Positions 1 through 6,135 of a DNA stretch of 7,316 bases are shown here, piece by piece. Source of the stretch: Propionibacterium sp. (GTDB lineage Bacteria > Actinomycetota > Actinomycetes > Propionibacteriales > Propionibacteriaceae); NCBI GenBank assembly GCA_012719335.1, contig JAAYAO010000169.1, forward strand, positions 1 through 7,316. The letters are read 5' to 3'. Made by a program: the position numbers and the translations under genes. The stretch's first letter is position 1. Each line of letters starts with the position of its first letter. Under the pieces are notes generated by a model, which did no database searches, was not told the DNA's origin, and was given only the letters and a program-made list of their open reading frames with translations.

Positions 1-373
1 CACGGCGCTCGGCAAGGCGATGCTGGCCTGGCTGGAGCCCGAGCAGGTGGAGCGGTTGGCCGGGGTTGCGGTGTGCCGTGACGAGGAACGACCCAGCGGC
101 ATGCTGCACCAGGAGCTCGCCCGGGTGCGGTCCCGCGGTGGGCTGGCCTTCGAGCGCGGCGAGGCCTACCCGGGTATCGCCTGTGTGGCGGCCGCGGTGC
201 GCGGACCGCAGGGCCCGGTGGCCGCGGTGTCCCTGGTCGGCGGCATGCAAACCCCGCTGAACCGGGTCGCGCCGCTGGTCGTGGATGCCGCCCGACAGAT
301 CTCCAAGGAACTGTGGCCCGACCTGCGCATCACGCCGCGGTCGCGTCGGCTGGGACTGGTGGGACAATCCTGA
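1..373 (+). CDS. IclR-family transcriptional regulator, C-terminal effector-binding domain (partial, 5' end outside window)
   Basis: The open frame enters from the left edge (first full codon at base 2) and ends at TGA 371-373, giving 123 visible residues. It starts with TALGKAMLAWL, which matches the helix that opens the ligand pocket of IclR-type effector domains. About 50 residues on is the segment GEAYPGIACVAAAVRGPQG, typical of the conserved 'E..PGv.cvAaPV.d..G' core, followed by the strand AAVSLVGG and a C-terminal helix (VVDAARQISKELW). The N-terminal winged-helix DNA-binding domain is missing because the window begins too late. IclR proteins bind small aromatic, acid or other catabolic ligands and often control adjacent operons. 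Here the stop is 1 nt from the kshB start, so regulator and reductase are probably co-transcribed and translationally coupled. A steroid-derived ligand is inferred from neighbours only. Confidence 0.88.
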   Translation, partial: TALGKAMLAWLEPEQVERLAGVAVCRDEERPSGMLHQELARVRSRGGLAFERGEAYPGIACVAAAVRGPQGPVAAVSLVGGMQTPLNRVAPLVVDAARQISKELWPDLRITPRSRRLGLVGQS

Positions 374-374
374 G

Positions 375-1400
375 ATGAGCGATGTGTTGAAGGTCCGGGT
401 CACCGAAGTCACCCAGGAAACCCCGGACGCCAAGTCCTTCGCGGTCGAACCGGTCGACCATCCCGAGATGTTCGGGTACCGGGCCGGACAGTTCCTGACC
501 TTCCGGATCCCGACCGACTGGCCCGAGGGGGCCGCGCGCAGCTACTCGTTGTGCAGTTCCCCGACCCGCGACGAGCCGATGCGGGTGGCGGTCAAGCGCA
601 CCCTGGGCGGTTACGCGTCCAACTGGTTCTGCGACACCGTGCGGGTCGGTGACGAACTCGAGGTGCTGCGTCCGGCCGGTGCGTTCACCCCGCGCAACTT
701 CGACGGCGACTTCCTGTTGTTGGGCGCCGGTTCGGGCATCACCCCGATGCTGTCGATCCTGAAGGCCGTCCTGGATCAGTCCGACCGTCACGTCACGCTG
801 ATCTACGCCAACCGGGACGAGCGCTCGGTGATCTTCGCCCAACAGCTCAAGAACGAGGCCGACAAGCACGGCGAACGGCTCACCGTGGTGCACTGGCTGG
901 AGGTTCTCCAGGGTGTGCCCACCGATGCCACCTGGCGTTCGTTGTTGGCGCCCTACGCCGACCGGCAGGCCTTCATCTGCGGGCCGGCACCGTTCATGAA
1001 CCTGTGCGAGAAGGTGCTGCCCGAGGTGGGCATGCCCAGCGACCACATTCACCTGGAACGGTTCACCTCGCTGACCAACGACCCGTTCGCCGAGTCGTCC
1101 GTCGAGATCGACACCTCCGGGCCGATGAGCAAGGTCGAGGTCACCCTCGACGGGGAAACCCGCACCGTGGACTGGCCCCGCAGCAACAACCTGCTCGACG
1201 TGCTGCGCGACGCCGGTATGGACGCGCCGTACTCCTGTCGGGAGGGTGCCTGCAGTGCCTGTGCCTGCTTCGTCCTGGAGGGCGAGGTCGAACTGGCCCA
1301 CAACGAGGTGCTCGACAAGGATGACCTGGCCGACGGCCTCACTCTGGCCTGCCAGGCGACCCCGCTGACCGACTTCGTCAAGGTCAGCTACGACGAGTGA
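375..1400 (+). CDS. kshB: 3-ketosteroid 9α-hydroxylase, ferredoxin reductase component KshB
   Basis: This 341-residue cytoplasmic flavo-iron-sulfur reductase passes electrons from NADH via FAD and a 2Fe-2S cluster to the Rieske oxygenase KshA, which 9α-hydroxylates 3-ketosteroids. Domains in order are an FAD-binding barrel with RSYS at residues 55-58 and GGYAS at 78-82, an NAD-binding domain with GAGSGITP at 117-124 and CGP further on, and a C-terminal plant-type ferredoxin. The cluster ligands are C288, C293, C296 and C326 (C-x4-C-x2-C-x29-C). Order and length match known KshB/HmP proteins. The frame is open further upstream (an ATG at 285), but the start at 375 (MSDVLKV) gives the expected N-terminus, does not overlap the regulator and has a purine-rich GGTGGGA upstream. 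Other reductases of this class (phenylacetate or phenol type) share the architecture; the KshA-like gene nearby and overall similarity favour KshB. Confidence 0.9.
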   Translation: MSDVLKVRVTEVTQETPDAKSFAVEPVDHPEMFGYRAGQFLTFRIPTDWPEGAARSYSLCSSPTRDEPMRVAVKRTLGGYASNWFCDTVRVGDELEVLRPAGAFTPRNFDGDFLLLGAGSGITPMLSILKAVLDQSDRHVTLIYANRDERSVIFAQQLKNEADKHGERLTVVHWLEVLQGVPTDATWRSLLAPYADRQAFICGPAPFMNLCEKVLPEVGMPSDHIHLERFTSLTNDPFAESSVEIDTSGPMSKVEVTLDGETRTVDWPRSNNLLDVLRDAGMDAPYSCREGACSACACFVLEGEVELAHNEVLDKDDLADGLTLACQATPLTDFVKVSYDE

Positions 1401-1460
1401 CCCGTTCAGCGGGAATGTGATCCACGCGGCACCCGTTCCGGTGCCACGGTGAGACGTGGC
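1401..1460. promoter_or_regulatory. Cluster of three short GC-rich inverted repeats after kshB
   Basis: Three short stem-loops follow the kshB stop: CCCG/CGGG (1401-1404 with 1410-1413), GGCACC/GGTGCC (1428-1433 with 1440-1445, 6-nt loop) and GCCACG/CGTGGC (1443-1448 with 1455-1460, 6-nt loop). The second and third share bases 1443-1445, so their full stems cannot form together. None is followed by a U-run. They could be a weak terminator or attenuator for the regulator-kshB unit, or protein-binding repeats upstream of the next operon. The arms are visible; the role is unproven. Confidence 0.35.
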
Positions 1461-1482
1461 GATTTCGCCCACACCACACGGT

Positions 1483-1500
1483 TCTGCGAGGTCTCGCAGA
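1483..1500. promoter_or_regulatory. 18-bp palindrome, candidate operator upstream of the monooxygenase operon
   Basis: TCTGCGAG-GT-CTCGCAGA is a perfect 8-bp inverted repeat with a 2-bp centre, and GG/CC pairs extend it one step out on either side. It lies 73 bp upstream of the start at 1574, a suitable place for a dimeric regulator to control transcription. The IclR-family protein encoded two genes upstream is the obvious candidate binder, but this is inference. It does not resemble the KstR (AAC-NN-GTT type) or KstR2 (CAAG-NN-CTTG type) boxes. A second, shorter palindrome GTTCGAAC sits at 1548-1555. I could not assign a convincing -10/-35 pair. Confidence 0.45.
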
Positions 1501-1573
1501 GCCTGCCAGTACCAACCGCACGCCCGACCCATCGAGCGGTGACAACGGTTCGAACGACCGGAGAAGAGGAGTC

Positions 1574-2758
1574 ATGACCAACCCCGTGATGCAGGCGATC
1601 GAGGAACGCGCCGAGGTGTTCCGTGAGTGCGCCCCGAACAACGAGAAGCTCACCAAGTTGGACGATCGCGCCGCCGAGGCCCTCCGCGAGACCGGCGTCA
1701 TGCGGATGCTGCAGCCGGCCGCCTATGGTGGCCAGGAAGCGCACCCGGTGGAGTTCGCCGAGGCCGCGATGGCGATCGGCAAGCACGACGCGTCCACCGG
1801 TTGGGTTGCCGGCATCGTGGGTCTGCACTCCTGGGAGGTCGCCCTGGCCGACCCCAAGGTGCAGCAGGAGATCTGGGGTGAGGATCCCGACGTGTGGATC
1901 GCCTCCCCGTACGCCCCGCTCGGTGTGCTGAAGCCGGTCGACGGCGGGTACATCTTCAACGGCCACTGGCAGTTCTCCTCGGGCACCGACCACTGTGACT
2001 GGATCTTCCTGGGCGCCTTCCTCGGTGACGAGAACGGCGAGGTGCTGATGCCCCCGAAGGCCTACCACGTGATCATGCCGCGGTCGGACTACGAGATCGT
2101 CGAGGACTCCTGGGACACCGTGGGTCTGCGCGGCACCGGCTCGCGCGACATCATCGTGCGCGACGCCTTCGTGCCCGACTACCGGGTGATCGACGCGACC
2201 AAGGTGATGGATGGCACCCTGCCCAAGGAACTGGGCGTCACCTCCACCACCTACAACGTGCCCTTCACCTCGGTCTTCCCGCTCGGCATCACCTCCGCGG
2301 TGATCGGGGCCTGCGAGGGCGCCCTGGCCGCGGCGCTGGCCTACCAGCAGGGCCGGATCCAGATCACCGGCACCAAGATCAAGGACGACCCCTACACCCT
2401 GTTCACCATCAGTGAGGCGGCCGCCGACATCCAGGCCTCCCGCACCTCGATGCTGGACAACATCAACCGGATGTACGACAAGGTCGCCGCCGGCAAGGAG
2501 ATCAGCTTCGAGGAGCGCGCCGAGAACCGCCGCACCCAGGTGTCGGCCTGCTGGCGGGCGGTGCGCGCGATGAACGAGGTCGTGGTGCGCTCCGGTGGTA
2601 ACGGCATGCGCGTCGACAGCCCGATCCAGCGCTTCTGGCGCGACGCCAACATGGGCTTGGTGCACGCCATCCACGTCCAGGGTTCGGTGTACCACGTGGC
2701 CGCCCTCACCTCCATGGAGATCGAGCCCCCGATGGGCCCGATCCGTTCGATGATCTGA
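1574..2758 (+). CDS. HsaA-like flavin-dependent monooxygenase (group D, acyl-CoA dehydrogenase fold)
   Basis: This 394-residue protein is the same length as mycobacterial HsaA, the oxygenase that uses reduced flavin to hydroxylate the phenolic 3-HSA intermediate of steroid degradation. Shared signatures along the chain include LLQP-type MLQPAAYGG (45-53), STGWVAGIVGLH (74-85), SYAP-type SPYAPLG (111-117), WQFSSGTDH (132-140, serines 135/136 in the flavin and substrate region), DTVGLRGTGS, and RFWRDANMGLVHA near residues 353-365. No acyl-CoA dehydrogenase base glutamate is recognisable, so the frequent automatic name 'acyl-CoA dehydrogenase' would mislead. HsaA reads RDAH where this protein reads RDAN (N359), while the following VHA histidine (H364) is kept. 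A strong purine-rich site (AGAGGAG, 1565-1571) precedes the ATG closely. The gene is first of a three-gene unit. No partner flavin reductase (HsaB) is in the window. It may be a paralogue acting on a differently substituted seco-steroid rather than HsaA itself. Confidence 0.82.
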   Translation: MTNPVMQAIEERAEVFRECAPNNEKLTKLDDRAAEALRETGVMRMLQPAAYGGQEAHPVEFAEAAMAIGKHDASTGWVAGIVGLHSWEVALADPKVQQEIWGEDPDVWIASPYAPLGVLKPVDGGYIFNGHWQFSSGTDHCDWIFLGAFLGDENGEVLMPPKAYHVIMPRSDYEIVEDSWDTVGLRGTGSRDIIVRDAFVPDYRVIDATKVMDGTLPKELGVTSTTYNVPFTSVFPLGITSAVIGACEGALAAALAYQQGRIQITGTKIKDDPYTLFTISEAAADIQASRTSMLDNINRMYDKVAAGKEISFEERAENRRTQVSACWRAVRAMNEVVVRSGGNGMRVDSPIQRFWRDANMGLVHAIHVQGSVYHVAALTSMEIEPPMGPIRSMI

Positions 2759-2769
2759 CGGGAGCACAG

Positions 2770-4251
2770 ATGACCAAGCCCAGCGACGTGCAGCCGATCC
2801 GGGCCGCCGATGTGACGAACTATGACCACGAGGCCGACGTGCTGGTGGTCGGATTCGGTGTCGCCGGTGGCGCCGCCGCGTACGAGGCCGCTGCCGCCGG
2901 TGCCGAGGTGATCGTGTTGGAACGGGCCAGCGGCCCGGGCGGCTCGTCGGCCCAATCGGGCGGCGAGTTGTACCTCGGTGGGGGCACCGCGGTACAGGAA
3001 TCGCACGGTTTCAGCGGCGACACCCCCGAGGCCATGTTCCAGTACCTGCGGGCCGCCCTCGGCCCGAACGCCGACGAGGAGAAGCTGCGCCTCTACTGCG
3101 ACGGTTCGGTCGAGCACTTCGGGTGGTTCCGCGACCGGATCGGCCTGGAGTTCGGTCAGGACTTCTTCGATCGGCCCACCTGGATGCCGCTGGCGCCCAC
3201 CGACGGGTTGATGTGGCTGGGCGAGAACGCCTGGCCCTACAACGAGCTGAGCGACGTGGTCGTCCCCCGCGGTCACCGTCCGGCGGCGCCGGGCTTCGCC
3301 GGGTCGTTGGTGATGGAACGGATGGTGGCCGCGGTCGCCGAGGTCGGTGCCGTCACCCACGTCGACACCCGCGCGGCCAAGCTGATCGTCGACGGTGACC
3401 GGGTGGTCGGGCTGACGGCCCGCCAGTTCGGCAAGGACGTCACCTACCGGGCCCGCAAGGGCGTGGTACTGACCACCGGCGGGTTCGTCGACAACGAGGA
3501 AATGTTGGTCGACCACTGCCCGCTGCTGCTGGGGCACGGCAAGGTCTCCGACGGTCTGGACGACGGCTCCGGCATCCGGATGGCCCAGGCCATCGGTGCA
3601 GCCACCCGCCGGATGAGCATGTGCCAGGTCGCCTACACCGCGAACCCGGCGATGACCGCCCGCGGCATGCTGGTGAACGGCCGGGCGCAGCGCTTCCACA
3701 ACGAGGACACCTACCCGGGTCTGTGGAGCGAAGCGGCGATCCGGGAGCCCGGCAAGGTCTGGGTGATCATGGACGAGACCGGCTTCGAGGAGGTCCCGCC
3801 GATGGACGGGCTCGGCCTGCAGCCGGCCTTCGCGGCCGAGACCATCGAGGAACTGGCCGAGGAGATCGGGCTCGATCCGCGGGCGCTGGCCCAGACGGTG
3901 GAGAACTACAACGCCGGGGCTCGCGCCGGCAAGGACGCCCTGGGCAAGGACCCGTCCTGGCTGCGTGAGCTCACCGGCCCGTTCGCCGCCTTCGACCCGG
4001 CCAAGGGCCTGTCGCCCTACGCCGAGACCCCTCCGGAGAGCACCGGGTACGCCGGGTTCACCCTCGGTGGTCTGCACACCACGGTCGACGGGGAAGTGCT
4101 GAGCATCTCCGGGGAACCGATCGCCGGTCTGTACGCCGCCGGTCGGGCCAGTTCCGGGATGCACGGTGAGGGCTACATCTCCGGCACCTCACTGGGTGAC
4201 GGATCCTTCTTCGGTCGTCGGGCCGGCCGCGCCGTGGCGGGTACCCGATGA
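2770..4251 (+). CDS. FAD-dependent 3-ketosteroid Δ4-(5α)-dehydrogenase-like protein (3-oxo-5α-steroid 4-dehydrogenase)
   Basis: This 493-residue flavoprotein belongs to the fumarate reductase/KstD superfamily. It begins with a Rossmann motif GFGVAGG (28-34) and the acidic end of strand 2, E51 in LER, followed by GGSSAQSGG (57-65). The C-terminus has GLYAAGR (453-459) and GYISGTSLGDGSFFGRRAG (468-486), typical of FAD binding in this family. It aligns well from memory with the crystallised Rhodococcus jostii Δ4-(5α)-KSTD (Kst4D), including LGPxADEEK, SVEH, RGxLVNGRxQR and EDTY. The tyrosine in EDTY (Y315) and Y469/S471 fit the catalytic Tyr, Tyr and Ser of that enzyme. Predicted reaction: introduction of the 4,5 double bond into 5α-3-ketosteroids. 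A GGGAG site at 2760-2764 is correctly spaced, and only 11 nt separate it from the upstream gene. Δ1-KstD or another family flavoprotein is less likely, given the closer match and shorter length. Confidence 0.8.
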   Translation: MTKPSDVQPIRAADVTNYDHEADVLVVGFGVAGGAAAYEAAAAGAEVIVLERASGPGGSSAQSGGELYLGGGTAVQESHGFSGDTPEAMFQYLRAALGPNADEEKLRLYCDGSVEHFGWFRDRIGLEFGQDFFDRPTWMPLAPTDGLMWLGENAWPYNELSDVVVPRGHRPAAPGFAGSLVMERMVAAVAEVGAVTHVDTRAAKLIVDGDRVVGLTARQFGKDVTYRARKGVVLTTGGFVDNEEMLVDHCPLLLGHGKVSDGLDDGSGIRMAQAIGAATRRMSMCQVAYTANPAMTARGMLVNGRAQRFHNEDTYPGLWSEAAIREPGKVWVIMDETGFEEVPPMDGLGLQPAFAAETIEELAEEIGLDPRALAQTVENYNAGARAGKDALGKDPSWLRELTGPFAAFDPAKGLSPYAETPPESTGYAGFTLGGLHTTVDGEVLSISGEPIAGLYAAGRASSGMHGEGYISGTSLGDGSFFGRRAGRAVAGTR

Positions 4252-4994
4252 AGCGCTTCGAGGACAAGTTGGTCGTGCTGACCGGTGCCGCCTCCGGCAT
4301 CGGTCGGGCGACCGCCCTGCGGTTCGCCGCCGAGGGAGCCACCGTGTTCGGCATCGACCGCAACGCCGAGGGGCTGGCCGAAACGGCGGCCGCGGCGGAG
4401 CCCGGGTCGATCATCACCCATGTCGCCGACCTGGCCGAGGAATCGGCCGTCGTGGCCGCCGCCGCGGCCGGGGCGGAGCAGCTCGGCGGGGTGGACGTGC
4501 TCGCCAACGTCGCCGGGTTCCTGCGGGTCACCCCGCTGGACACGGTGACCGCGGCCGACTACGAGGACATGTGGCGGGTGAACTTCCTGGCCCCGGCCCT
4601 GATGTGTCGTGAACTGGCCCCGGTGCTGCCCGACAACACCGGCGTGATAGTCAACGTCTGCTCGGTCTCGGCCACCAAGGCGCACCCCTACATGACCTCC
4701 TACGCGGCCTCCAAGGGTGCCCTGCTGGCCTTCTCGCTGAGCCTGTCGGCCGAACTGGGCAAGCGCCGGATCCGGGTCGTACCGGTCTCACCCGGTGGCG
4801 TGATCACCCCGCTGACGCAGAGCAGCGAGGGTCTGGCCGGTTTGGACACCTCCCATTACGCCCGCACTTTCCCGCTCTGGGGAGACATGGGCACCCCCGA
4901 GGAGTTGGCCGCCGGCATCACCTTCGCCGCCAGCCCCGAGGCGAGCTACCTGAACGGTTTCGAGGTGCGCCTCGACGGTGGCTCACACGTCTGA
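4248..4994 (+). CDS. Short-chain dehydrogenase/reductase, probable NAD-dependent hydroxysteroid dehydrogenase
   Basis: This is a classical SDR of 248 residues. It shows the cofactor motif TGAASGIG (12-19), D37 at the end of the second strand (favouring NAD over NADP), D61, NVAG in place of NNAG (87-90), and a complete catalytic tetrad N112, S139, Y152, K156. PGGVITPL follows the active site, and the C-terminus LNGFEVRLDGGSHV is the usual SDR ending. The start ATG overlaps the previous stop as ATGA, so the two are translationally coupled and likely serve one pathway. Coupling to a 3-oxo-5α-steroid dehydrogenase suggests oxidation of a steroid hydroxyl (3-OH is the simplest guess) to supply the ketone that enzyme needs. 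This is inference; substrate and position cannot be read from the sequence. Confidence 0.85.
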   Translation: MKRFEDKLVVLTGAASGIGRATALRFAAEGATVFGIDRNAEGLAETAAAAEPGSIITHVADLAEESAVVAAAAAGAEQLGGVDVLANVAGFLRVTPLDTVTAADYEDMWRVNFLAPALMCRELAPVLPDNTGVIVNVCSVSATKAHPYMTSYAASKGALLAFSLSLSAELGKRRIRVVPVSPGGVITPLTQSSEGLAGLDTSHYARTFPLWGDMGTPEELAAGITFAASPEASYLNGFEVRLDGGSHV

Positions 4995-5009
4995 GGTCAT
5001 CGGACGAGA

Positions 5010-5215
5010 TCAGGCTGCCGCGTACCGGAGGACTTCTTGAACGTCCTCCAATTCGATGAAGGCGTAATCCGCGCGGATTCTTCGTAGGTCATGCCATCGG
5101 CCAGCATCTCCAGCAGCTGCTCGGCCCCGAACCGGTGGCCGCGAATGCACGGCTGACCACCGAGCTTGTCCTGCTCGATGGTGAGCCGAGGGAAGCCTGG
5201 TACGGACTGGGACAT
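5010..5215 (-). pseudogene. DUF433 antitoxin-like protein, frameshifted, without a toxin partner
   Basis: From ATG 5215 the protein reads MSQSVPGFPRLTIEQDKLGG, then QPCIRGHRFGAEQLLEMLAD and GMTYEE, a clear DUF433 N-terminal half (conserved KxGGxPCIRG..). After EE (base 5078) the match stops and the frame runs to a stop at 4997 with unrelated residues. In the next frame the sequence continues IRADYAFIELEDVQEVLRYA and ends TGA at 5010, exactly the family's C-terminal half. Adding one A in the GAAGAATCC stretch (minus strand, bases 5083-5075) restores a normal 68-residue protein. A longer start at 5251 exists, but conservation begins after 5215. TACACT at 5227-5222 could be a -10 for a leaderless transcript. 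DUF433 proteins are usually antitoxins paired with a downstream PIN-like (DUF5615) toxin; here the downstream DNA is the 3' end of the SDR gene. It is either a decaying remnant or a base-call error. Confidence 0.8.
5027..5049 (+). terminator. Weak stem-loop downstream of the plus-strand operon
   Basis: GGAGGAC (5027-5033) pairs perfectly with GTCCTCC (5043-5049) around a 9-nt loop, 32 bp after the SDR stop at 4994. There is no U-run after it, and it lies inside the 3' half of the broken DUF433 gene, so the pairing may just reflect codons. It is the only stem found directly after the plus-strand unit. Confidence 0.25.
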
Positions 5216-5255
5216 GCCTCGAGTGTACGTGCCGGGGCAGGGATGTCGCATGTTC

Positions 5256-5281
5256 GAGTCACAGGTTCATGTGGAGTCACA
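5256..5281 (-). repeat. Tandem TGTGACTC repeats upstream of the DUF433 remnant
   Basis: On the minus strand, TGTGACTC occurs twice, at 5281-5274 and 5263-5256, with start-to-start spacing of 18 bp. Each copy is followed 2-3 nt later by CATG. They lie between the hairpin and the antitoxin-like gene, where an autoregulatory binding site would sit. Chance is possible for 8-mers. Confidence 0.3.
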
Positions 5282-5324
5282 AACGGAGAGGTCCCCACAC
5301 CATCGGTGTGAGGACCTCTCCGTT
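5282..5324 (-). terminator. Strong hairpin, likely terminator of the minus-strand operon
   Basis: Arms of 13 bp (5282-5294 with 5312-5324) plus an inner 6 bp (5296-5301 with 5305-5310) form a 19-pair stem interrupted by one C·A mismatch, closed by a 3-nt loop. It lies 13 nt after the stop of the minus-strand SDR gene. In the minus direction the stem ends in CCGTTTGTG, a short T stretch; the plus direction has no T-run, so the minus strand is the better assignment, though the symmetric stem could affect both. It also separates the DUF433 gene from upstream transcription. Confidence 0.75.
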
Positions 5325-5337
5325 GCTGCAGCAATCG

Positions 5338-6135
5338 TTACTCGGACTGCGGCGGGAGCATCTTCTTGGACGCCTCGTAGGCGGCCAGCAGCATCTTCTC
5401 CCGGTCCGGACCCTGCCGGGCCTCGACACCCTTCTCGTTGCCCTCGGCGATCTTGACCGGGGTCTTGCCCAGGTTCTCCAGACCCTGTCGGGCGACATCG
5501 GCCGGTTCGGACACGTGCATCCCGGGGATGTCCATGTTCAGGCCGGCCCGGGCCATCGCCGGGGTGCGGGTGACACCCAGGATCAGGTCGAGCACGTCGA
5601 CATTGCGTTCCCGCAACTCGACCCACAAGCCCTCGGCGAAGATCCGCGAGAACGCCTTCACCGCGGCGTAGATGCTGATCTGCGCCGAACCGCTGAAGCC
5701 GGCCATCGAGCCGACCAGAATCATGCCGCCCCGGCCGCGATCGGCAAGCACCTTGCCGAAGTGCTGGGTCAGCTTGAGCTGGGTGGTGATGTTCAGGTCG
5801 ATCACCTGCTGGAACTTGTCCAGGTCACCGGTGATGAACTCGTGGCCGTAGGTGTTGGCGCCGGCGTTGTAGATGAACAGGCCGACGTCGAGGTCCTTGG
5901 TCTCCTCGACGATGGCCTCCCGGGCCTCGGGTGTGGTCAGGTCCAGGGCCAGGGTGCGCACCTCGACGCCCTTGGCCCGAACGGCCTCGGCGGTCTCCTC
6001 CAGGGGCCCCGGCTTGCGGGCGATCAACACCGAGTTGATCCCGGCCTCGGCCAGTTGGAGGGCGAACTCCGAGCCCACCCCTTCGGAACCGCCGGCGATG
6101 ACGGCCCACGGGCCGTACTTGTCGGCATCAATCAT
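5338..6135 (-). CDS. Short-chain dehydrogenase/reductase, probably NADP-dependent
   Basis: This is a 265-residue SDR. Its cofactor loop is AGGSEGVG (14-21) and the second strand ends in ARK (39-41), whose basic residues suggest NADP(H). NAG follows at 90-92, and the catalytic set is N115, S143, Y156 and K160 (the YxxxK reads YAAVK). It differs clearly from the plus-strand SDR in length and in its EGVG loop, so they are not recent duplicates. The C-terminal region beyond residue 190 has the helical segment common in SDRs that act on hydrophobic substrates, but no motif gives specificity. Its ATG overlaps the stop of the four-cysteine gene (ATGA, 6135-6132), with AAGGA a little upstream. Position behind kshA suggests a hydroxysteroid/ketosteroid oxidoreductase (inference). 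It is the last gene of the unit, ending at TAA just before the hairpin. Confidence 0.83.
   Translation of the reverse strand: MIDADKYGPWAVIAGGSEGVGSEFALQLAEAGINSVLIARKPGPLEETAEAVRAKGVEVRTLALDLTTPEAREAIVEETKDLDVGLFIYNAGANTYGHEFITGDLDKFQQVIDLNITTQLKLTQHFGKVLADRGRGGMILVGSMAGFSGSAQISIYAAVKAFSRIFAEGLWVELRERNVDVLDLILGVTRTPAMARAGLNMDIPGMHVSEPADVARQGLENLGKTPVKIAEGNEKGVEARQGPDREKMLLAAYEASKKMLPPQSE

Noticed and set aside
285..374. ATG at 285 as start of kshB, giving 30 extra residues
   Set aside because: It would overlap the regulator by nearly 90 bases and add an arginine-rich tail foreign to the family; MSDVLKV at 375 gives a normal N-terminus.
1401..1573. KstR or KstR2 binding box in the intergenic region
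   Set aside because: AACGGTT near 1544 has one central base instead of two, and no CAAG-NN-CTTG element is seen, so neither consensus is met.
1574..2758. Acyl-CoA dehydrogenase of steroid side-chain β-oxidation
   Set aside because: The fold is shared, but the length and SSG, GLRGTGS and RFWRD motifs match HsaA-type flavin monooxygenases, and no catalytic glutamate is recognisable.
2392..4164. 590-codon open frame on the minus strand opposite the flavoprotein gene
   Set aside because: It is antisense to a well-matched gene, rich in H, R, G and P as expected for a high-GC shadow frame, and shows no domain. The similar long minus-strand frames at 330-1532 and 1406-2767 are rejected for the same reason.
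5216..5251. ATG at 5251 as start of the DUF433 gene
   Set aside because: The extra 12 residues (RHPCPGTYTRG region) look like non-coding translation and would cover the candidate -10; the family's sequence starts after 5215.
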